In this document: positions 1 through 4,736 of the stretch, one piece after another | Position numbering within the stretch: position 1 is the stretch's first letter | Layout: every line of letters begins with the position of its first letter | Notes under the pieces: generated by a model | Databases searched by the model: none | Told to the model about the DNA's origin: nothing | Seen by the model: the letters and a program-made list of their open reading frames with translations, nothing else | Position numbers and translations under genes: made by a program | NCBI GenBank assembly: GCA_002337215.1 | Contig: DDFO01000062.1 | Location: 42,410 to 49,221 of the forward strand | DNA: 6,812 nucleotides | Origin: Phycisphaerales bacterium UBA1926 | Lineage (GTDB): Bacteria > Planctomycetota > Phycisphaerae > Phycisphaerales > UBA1924 | Direction: 5' to 3'

Positions 1-79
1 TGGTTCTGAAGAATTTTTCCGACGGTCCACATCGCAGGCTTCGAGCACCCGCGAGTCACGCCCCTCCCTACCCTCCGCG

Positions 80-1447
80 ATGAATGCCCATGCCGGCACA
101 TCACGGACCTTCTACGGGTGGACGATGCTCGTCGTCGCGATCCTCATGGCGGCCGCGACGATGCCGGGCCAGACGGTGCTCATGGCGCTCTTCAACGCGT
201 CGATCCGTGAATCGCTCGGGCTGTCGATCCAGCAGGTCAGCGCCGCGTACACCATCGGGACGATCCTCGCCTCGTTCCCGCTCCCGGTTGTTGGCCGCGT
301 CGCGGACATCATCGGCCTGCGGCGAACGGTGACCGGCGTGGTGGTCGGGTTCATCGCCTCCCTGCTGCTGCTCCGCGAGGCGACGGGTGTCGTGACGCTG
401 GGCGGCTGCTTCTTCCTGGTGCGGTTCCTGGGCCAGGGCTCGCTGGGCATGCTCTGCGGGCACACCATCTCGATGTGGTTCGAGCGGAGGCTCGGGTTCG
501 CGCACTCGATGCTCGCGGTCGCGGGGTTCGCCGCCGCGTCGGCGATTGCCCCCATCCCCACCGCGGCGCTTATCGAAAGCCGAGGATGGCAGTTCACCCT
601 GCTTGTGTGCGCCGGGGCGGTCGCCGTGCTCACACTCCCCGCACTGGCATTCGTCTTCAAGAACAGGCCCGAGGATATCGGCCAGCACCTCGACGGCGAT
701 CCGGTCGAGCACAAGTTGCACGATGTCATGCACGGCGGGGCGCCCCCGCCCGGCGACCCGGCGTTCACCGTCTTGCAGGTCGCGAGCACGCGGGCGTTCT
801 GGATCCTCGCGATCAACATGCTGATGAGCGGGCTCGTCGGCACCGCGATGCTGTTCCACATGCAGACGATGCTCCAGCAGGCGGGGCTCGAGGGCACGGA
901 GAAACAGGCCGCGTTCGCGATCCAGCCCTGGCCCATCTGCTTCGGCGGGGCGATGCTCGTCGTGGGGTGGCTCACCGACCGGTTCCACCCCGCGCGGATC
1001 CTCCCGATCGCGCTTCTCTTCCAGTCGATCGCGATTCTCACCTGCCTCGCCGCGGCCCGCGGGCTCGTCGAGACGGACACCGTCCTTCCGCTGATGGCGG
1101 TCGGCATGGGCGTCTACGGCGTGAGCCAGGCGACGGTCGTGGGCGTCGCGAACCCGACGATCGCGCGCTACTTCGGGCGCACCCATCACGGCGCGATCCG
1201 CGGGTTTATCTCGACTGCGGTGGTCATGGGCACCGGGGGCGGGCCCTGGCTGTTCGCGTTGGGGTACGGGCTCGCGGGCGAAGACTTCGGGCCCGTGATG
1301 CTCGTGTTCGCGTGTCTCGCGGTGCCGCTGGGCGTCGCGGCGGCGCTGGTGCGCAAGCCGACACCGCCGGCAGAGCGGACGCTCGAATCGGGCCCGCTGG
1401 ACGAACTCATCACCGACGAGCCGGATCCGCCTGGGGCGTCGCTGTAG
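80..1447 (+). CDS. Major facilitator superfamily transporter, monocarboxylate/oxalate-formate antiporter-like
   Basis: This is an inner-membrane secondary transporter of 455 residues, the usual MFS length, with about 12 hydrophobic helices. The chain opens with FYGW (residues 11-14), a frequent start of helix 1 in this branch, which supports the ATG at 80. The MFS motif A between helices 2 and 3 is clear (GRVADIIGLRR, 72-82), and a degenerate copy lies in the second half (GWLTDRF, 296-302). The KNRPEDIG segment (194-201) leads into the central cytoplasmic loop, and STRAFWIL (236-243) starts the second half; both are typical of the oxalate/formate and monocarboxylate MFS families. A signature-like ARYFGRTHHGAIRG (362-375) precedes helix 11. 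The last 30 residues are acidic, Pro-rich and probably cytoplasmic. No Shine-Dalgarno is seen; a pyrimidine-rich stretch precedes the ATG instead. The substrate cannot be read from sequence; an organic anion is the best family-level guess. Fumarylacetoacetase lies 103 bases downstream on the same strand. Confidence 0.94.
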   Translation: MNAHAGTSRTFYGWTMLVVAILMAAATMPGQTVLMALFNASIRESLGLSIQQVSAAYTIGTILASFPLPVVGRVADIIGLRRTVTGVVVGFIASLLLLREATGVVTLGGCFFLVRFLGQGSLGMLCGHTISMWFERRLGFAHSMLAVAGFAAASAIAPIPTAALIESRGWQFTLLVCAGAVAVLTLPALAFVFKNRPEDIGQHLDGDPVEHKLHDVMHGGAPPPGDPAFTVLQVASTRAFWILAINMLMSGLVGTAMLFHMQTMLQQAGLEGTEKQAAFAIQPWPICFGGAMLVVGWLTDRFHPARILPIALLFQSIAILTCLAAARGLVETDTVLPLMAVGMGVYGVSQATVVGVANPTIARYFGRTHHGAIRGFISTAVVMGTGGGPWLFALGYGLAGEDFGPVMLVFACLAVPLGVAAALVRKPTPPAERTLESGPLDELITDEPDPPGASL

Positions 1448-1458
1448 CCAGCGTTGGG

Positions 1459-1476
1459 GGCCTCGCCGAGGCCTTT
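1459..1476 (+). terminator. Weak hairpin terminator after the transporter gene
   Basis: GGCCTC (1459-1464) and GAGGCC (1468-1473) pair as a 6-bp G+C-rich stem around a GCC loop, followed by only three T residues. It starts 12 bases after the transporter stop codon, where an intrinsic terminator would be expected. The short T-run makes it weak, so readthrough into the fumarylacetoacetase gene is possible. Confidence 0.4.
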
Positions 1477-1485
1477 GCCGGCGCG

Positions 1486-1514
1486 TGGCTGCCCGGTGGC
1501 GGAGGTCGTAGACT
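1486..1514 (+). promoter_or_regulatory. fahA: Possible weak promoter for fumarylacetoacetase
   Basis: TAGACT (1509-1514) matches the -10 consensus at four of six positions. A poor -35-like TGGCTG (1486-1491) lies 17 bases upstream. The site falls between the putative transporter terminator and the fumarylacetoacetase ribosome binding site. The -35 match is weak, and sigma-factor preferences in this phylum are not well known to me, so this is only a candidate. Confidence 0.18.
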
Positions 1515-1550
1515 GATCGTCCCCCTTGGTACACACAAGAAGGACGACCT

Positions 1551-2942
1551 ATGCCCTACGAGATCGACGAGACGCACGACCCGAGCCTCGAGTCCTGGGT
1601 CGAGAGCGCCAACGACCCGGCCACTGATTTCCCGATTCAGAATCTGCCGCTTGTCCTCGCTGTCGGGGCGTCCGACGAGAATTCCGACGAGGCGATGCTC
1701 GCCGTCGCGATCGGCGACATGCTGCTCGACCCGATCGGCTGCTGGACCATCGAGAGCCTCAGGCCTCAGGACGCCGAACTCACGGCGTATCTCGAGACCT
1801 GGGCCGAAGACCCCGCGGACGAATCGCTCTGGGAACGCTTCCCGGAGATCCGCGGCCAGTTCCGCGCGTGGCTCAGCGGGCTGCTGCGCAGCGACTCTCC
1901 GCTCGCGGCATCGTCCGAGATGCAGGCCGCGGTGACGCATAGCAGCGAGGACTGGGATCTCTACCCCGCGACCTTCCCGACCGACTACACCGACTTCTAC
2001 GCCTCCGTCCACCACGCCACCAACGTCGGGTCCATGTTCCGACCCGACAACCCGCTGCTGCCCAACTACAAGTGGATCCCCGTGGGCTACCACGGCCGGG
2101 CGTCCTCGGTCGTGCCATCAGGCACGCCGATCGTCCGCCCCAAGGGTCAGACCGCGCCCGCAGAAGAGGGCGGGGCGCCCGGGTTCGGTCCGTGCAAACT
2201 GCTCGACTATGAGCTCGAGATGGGCGTCGTCGTCGCGCGTGGGAACGAGTTGGGCGATTCGATCCCGATAGCCGACGCGGAGGACCACATCCTCGGGCTC
2301 TGCCTGCTCAACGATTGGTCGGCCCGGGACATGCAGAAGTGGGAGTACGTCCCGCTCGGTCCGTTCCTCGCCAAGTCATTCGCGACGACGGTCTCTCCGT
2401 ACCTCGTGACCATGGAGGCGCTCGCGCCCTTCCGCAGCCCGCGCTACGCACGGCCCGAGGGCGACCCCGCGCCGCTGCCCCACCTCGACAGCGACTACGA
2501 CCGGTCGGCCGGGGCGCTCGACATCACGCTTGAGGTCTTCATCCAGACCCAGCAGATGAAGGACAAGGGCCTGCCCCCCCACCGCCTGAGCAAGGGCACC
2601 TTCAAGGACATGTACTGGACCGTCGCCCAGATGCTCACGCATCACGCATCGAACGGGTGCAACATGCAGCCCGGCGATCTGCTGGGATCGGGGACGGTGT
2701 CGGGCCCGAGCCGCGATGCGCGCGGCTGCCTGCTCGAACTCACCTGGGACGGGGACCCGTTCGCCAACCCGCCCGTCAAGGCGACGGGGGCCGACCGCAC
2801 GCCGATCGACCTGCCGGGCAGCGAGCAGCGCAAGTTCCTCGCCGACGGGGACGAGGTGATCGTCAAGGGCTACTGCGAGCGCGAGGGCTTCCGCCGGATC
2901 GGGTTCGGCGAGTGCCGGGGTGTCGTGCAGCCGGCGAAGTGA
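1551..2942 (+). CDS. fahA: Fumarylacetoacetase (fumarylacetoacetate hydrolase)
   Basis: This cytosolic enzyme hydrolyses 4-fumarylacetoacetate to fumarate and acetoacetate, the final step of tyrosine/homogentisate degradation. The 463 residues give the two-domain animal-type layout: a small N-terminal domain (about 20-135) and the catalytic FAH domain (about 140-462). Relative to mouse FAH (419 aa, aligned from memory with an offset near 22), metal ligands are D148, E221, E223 and D255. The catalytic and substrate residues Y150, H155, R164, R259, Q262, Y266, K275, T382 and E396 are all present. Conserved blocks include DYTDFY (145-150), VGYHGRASS (178-186), LEMG (222-225), GTVSGP (381-386) and DGDEV (432-436). 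A good Shine-Dalgarno, GAAGGA (1539-1544), sits six bases before the ATG. A run of seven C (2574-2580) does not break the frame. Other homogentisate-pathway genes are absent nearby. The transporter upstream may share transcription, but the gap and hairpin argue for a separate unit. Confidence 0.97.
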   Translation: MPYEIDETHDPSLESWVESANDPATDFPIQNLPLVLAVGASDENSDEAMLAVAIGDMLLDPIGCWTIESLRPQDAELTAYLETWAEDPADESLWERFPEIRGQFRAWLSGLLRSDSPLAASSEMQAAVTHSSEDWDLYPATFPTDYTDFYASVHHATNVGSMFRPDNPLLPNYKWIPVGYHGRASSVVPSGTPIVRPKGQTAPAEEGGAPGFGPCKLLDYELEMGVVVARGNELGDSIPIADAEDHILGLCLLNDWSARDMQKWEYVPLGPFLAKSFATTVSPYLVTMEALAPFRSPRYARPEGDPAPLPHLDSDYDRSAGALDITLEVFIQTQQMKDKGLPPHRLSKGTFKDMYWTVAQMLTHHASNGCNMQPGDLLGSGTVSGPSRDARGCLLELTWDGDPFANPPVKATGADRTPIDLPGSEQRKFLADGDEVIVKGYCEREGFRRIGFGECRGVVQPAK

Positions 2943-2984
2943 GCTGATTCAGCGAGACGCGGGGATTGAGGAAAGAGCGCATAG

Positions 2985-3008
2985 AAAACCCCGCGACGGC
3001 GCGGGGTT
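2985..3008 (-). terminator. Intrinsic terminator of the prepilin-like gene
   Basis: A perfect 9-bp stem (2987-2995 with 3000-3008) encloses a four-base loop (2996-2999). Read on the minus strand, the stem is followed by a TTTT tract (2988-2985, overlapping the stem base), so it fits the minus-strand gene, whose stop codon is 27 bases away. Read on the plus strand no T-run follows, so it would work poorly, if at all, for fumarylacetoacetase, which ends 44 bases before the stem. The two genes converge on it. Confidence 0.75.
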
Positions 3009-3035
3009 GAGCGAAGGTCAATTGGGCTTCCCGAA

Positions 3036-4097
3036 TCAGTCGATGGTCTGGACCAGCCGGCTGCGGTCGGGGTTGAGCAGGTTGATGCTCGTGCCGTTCT
3101 GCGACGCCTCGCGCCGCTCCGCTTCGGTGAGTCCATCCCAGTCAGGCGATGAGAAGAACTTCTTCTGAGGATTCTCTGTCACCATTTTGGCGTGCCCGTC
3201 CATGAAGACGAAGTTGCCACCCTGATCGCCGTGGTTGTCGTCTTTGGCGTATCCGGTCTCGGGGTTGAACCCGTACATGCCGACGGGGTCGGGTTCGGCG
3301 TTATTGCCCGGGCTGTCGTCGAGCCAGTTCCAGCCATACCAGGCGTTCTGGCTGTAGTCGCCGGTATTTGTTTCGTCGCCGAAGAAGGGTGCCGGCTGCA
3401 GAACCTGAGCCTCGTACGTTTTCAGGCCGGCGACATACATGAATGAGATGTTGTAGTGGACGACATCCTCGGGGCCGCCGGGCTCCTCCGGCACCATGAT
3501 GTCATCAGCAGAATCGATAAGCGGACGCGTGTTCGACGGATGCCCAGGCCAGGGGTTCCAGTAATAGTCGAGCGAATCCGACGGGCAGTAGAGCGCGCCG
3601 AGACCGTCGAGGAACGAGGCCATCAGAGGCTCGGAAGGCCCCGTATCGAACTGGTAGCGGCGGTCTTCAAGATCCGGGCCATATCCAACGAATCCGCGCT
3701 GCCCGGCCGTCGGGTTCTGCGGGTCCCCGTTCGGACCGATCTGGAACAGGCTGTACAGGCCAGAGAGCCCGCCGTACTGGGCCTGACCGGTCAGGTACGG
3801 GTTCGGATCGCTCAGACCCGCTGAGGTCGACGAACTGTTCATCACCGGCAGATAGTCCCGGTTCGATTCCGCGTAGAACTGCATGGCCTGCCCGTTGGAA
3901 CGGACGTTGGCGAGGCACGCGGCCTTCTGGGCGGATGCGCGGGCCTTGCCGAGCGCCGGCAGCAAGATGCCGATGAGCAGCGCGATGATCGCGATGACCA
4001 CGAGGAGCTCGATGAGCGTGAAGCCTGGACGGCCCTGCGGACGTGCGGCTGGCTGCCCGGCGATTCGCCCGGCTGACTGAAGGATGGAACGGTTCAT
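3036..4097 (-). CDS. Prepilin-type N-terminal cleavage/methylation domain protein (type II pseudopilin-like, planctomycete H-X-DG type)
   Basis: This exported protein of 353 residues has a 25-residue hydrophilic leader ending in G25, then the prepilin signature FTLIELLVVIAIIALLIGILLPAL. The prepilin peptidase should cut between G25 and F26, and E30 is the conserved glutamate at mature position 5. The helix continues into KARASAQKAACLANVRSNGQAM, the usual planctomycete pattern. A later HGDQGGNFVFMDGH (289-302) resembles the H-X9-DG motif of DUF1559-like proteins, here with ten residues between His and DG. C61 and C171 (in YCPSD) could form a disulfide. The ATG at 4097 was chosen because GGAGGA lies three bases upstream; an in-frame GTG at 4163 would give 375 residues but lacks that support. 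About 51 residues follow the DGH motif, longer than the usual short tail. Planctomycetes carry many such proteins, mostly of unknown function, so a role as a major or minor pseudopilin is not certain. Confidence 0.92.
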   Translation of the reverse strand: MNRSILQSAGRIAGQPAARPQGRPGFTLIELLVVIAIIALLIGILLPALGKARASAQKAACLANVRSNGQAMQFYAESNRDYLPVMNSSSTSAGLSDPNPYLTGQAQYGGLSGLYSLFQIGPNGDPQNPTAGQRGFVGYGPDLEDRRYQFDTGPSEPLMASFLDGLGALYCPSDSLDYYWNPWPGHPSNTRPLIDSADDIMVPEEPGGPEDVVHYNISFMYVAGLKTYEAQVLQPAPFFGDETNTGDYSQNAWYGWNWLDDSPGNNAEPDPVGMYGFNPETGYAKDDNHGDQGGNFVFMDGHAKMVTENPQKKFFSSPDWDGLTEAERREASQNGTSINLLNPDRSRLVQTID

Positions 4098-4100
4098 GGG

Positions 4101-4106
4101 TCCTCC
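4101..4106 (-). promoter_or_regulatory. Ribosome binding site that sets the prepilin-like gene start
   Basis: On the minus strand GGAGGA lies three bases before the ATG at 4097. It is the only strong Shine-Dalgarno near either candidate start, so it favours the ATG over the upstream in-frame GTG at 4163. The spacing is short but workable. Confidence 0.7.
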
Positions 4107-4160
4107 GGGACTGAGAGGCGAGCGACCATTGCCCCGAGCACCGTCGCCTCGCCGTACGTT

Positions 4161-4176
4161 CACCCGCGAACGGGCG
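4161..4176 (-). other. Small TTCG-loop hairpin in the prepilin-like gene leader
   Basis: On the minus strand CGCCCG and CGGGTG pair (six pairs, one of them G-U) around a TTCG loop, about 64 bases before the chosen ATG. The closing pair is G-C rather than the very stable C-G form. The alternative GTG start at 4163 lies within the 3' arm. No T-run follows, so it does not look like a terminator; it may be a leader structure or chance. Confidence 0.3.
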
Positions 4177-4736
4177 ATGTTTCAATATGACGATACGCGA
4201 GCAAGACATCGGCAGACGCCTTCATCAAACGGCAATGTAACGAAAAATCACGAAATCAGACCACAAACCGTGGATTACCACAGGAAGATTCAGTGAATAT
4301 CTGTGTTGCTACAGATTGTGAATCTCGACCTGATTGTCCTCAGTCGGCACACACGCGACGTTCGGTTTATCGGCACTCGCTACTCGGCCTGCGCCGTGGG
4401 ACCGGTTTCTGCCGTTTCTGAGCGTGCGCTGATTCCCGTGCAGCACAGGACGGCTCCACCCGGATGGTCGATAGCCAGGAAGGCGGTCGGCGTCGATCGC
4501 CCGAGAACAACTGTGGTAGCAGAGTAAGTCAAGCGATTAACACATCGATCACACTTCTGTAGTGACACAGTTCCTCTCTGATCACGCGGAATCTGCGCGG
4601 TTCTGTATCGCTCAAACTGATCGGATCCGCTAGAGTAGAGGGACGCGCTTCACCCCCTCCACAAGGCTTGGGCGCGGTTTCGGGGCGGGATGAGATTCCC
4701 ACTGGTTCACGTTCAATACACAGGGAGATCAATATT
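4164..4736. other. Long divergent intergenic region, no supported gene
   Basis: These 573 bases lie upstream of both divergent genes. Part of the stretch is clearly less G+C-rich than the coding sequence around it: I count 53 G+C in the 120 bases 4201-4320. The short open frames here start at GTG or TTG, lack ribosome binding sites and resemble no protein I know. The region must hold promoters for both genes, but I found no convincing consensus -35/-10 pair for the rightward gene. An operator-like dyad lies at 4293-4323. A short GTTTCTG direct repeat lies at 4405-4411 and 4414-4420. An 8-base inverted pair, TACCACAG (4276-4283) and CTGTGGTA (4511-4518), may be chance. Confidence 0.6.
4293..4323. 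promoter_or_regulatory. Operator-like dyad with flanking repeats, possibly inside a leftward promoter
   Basis: ATCTGT (4299-4304) and ACAGAT (4311-4316) are perfect inverted arms separated by six bases, the layout of a dimeric-repressor site. They are flanked by direct copies of GTGAAT (4293-4298 and 4318-4323). On the minus strand TTCACA (4322-4317, five of six matches to a -35) is followed after 17 bases by a poor -10-like TATTCA (4299-4294). If that is a promoter, it would read toward the prepilin-like gene with a leader near 190 bases, and the dyad would lie in its spacer. The symmetry is seen directly; any function is inference. Confidence 0.25.

Noticed and set aside
101..1534. Long minus-strand open frame (477 codons) opposite the transporter gene, and a second one at 112-1107
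   Set aside because: Translations are Arg/His/Asp-rich or low-complexity, typical of antisense frames of high-G+C genes. They match no family and lie wholly opposite a well-supported transporter.
475..1935. Plus-strand open frame (486 codons) spanning the transporter end and the start of fumarylacetoacetase
   Set aside because: It is an Arg-rich out-of-frame shadow that would overlap two well-supported genes.
1410..2093. Minus-strand open frame (227 codons) opposite the fumarylacetoacetase start
   Set aside because: Val/Gly/Arg-rich antisense translation with no recognisable motif; the sense strand holds conserved fumarylacetoacetase residues throughout.
2574..2580. Run of seven C in fumarylacetoacetase as a possible frameshift
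   Set aside because: Conserved sequence continues in the same frame on both sides, including the LTHHASNGC and GTVSGP blocks, so the gene is intact.
4270..4281. GTGG-ATTA-CCAC palindrome, with another CCAC at 4261-4264, as a replication-origin or regulatory element
   Set aside because: The arms are only four bases, there are no clustered DnaA boxes, and the match is within what chance gives.
4303..4527. Possible small gene (74 codons, plus strand) in the intergenic region
   Set aside because: GTG start with no ribosome binding site and no recognisable sequence; similar short frames occur on both strands here.
4529..4732. Possible small gene (67 codons, minus strand) just upstream of the dockerin-type gene
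   Set aside because: TTG start, no ribosome binding site and no recognisable sequence.
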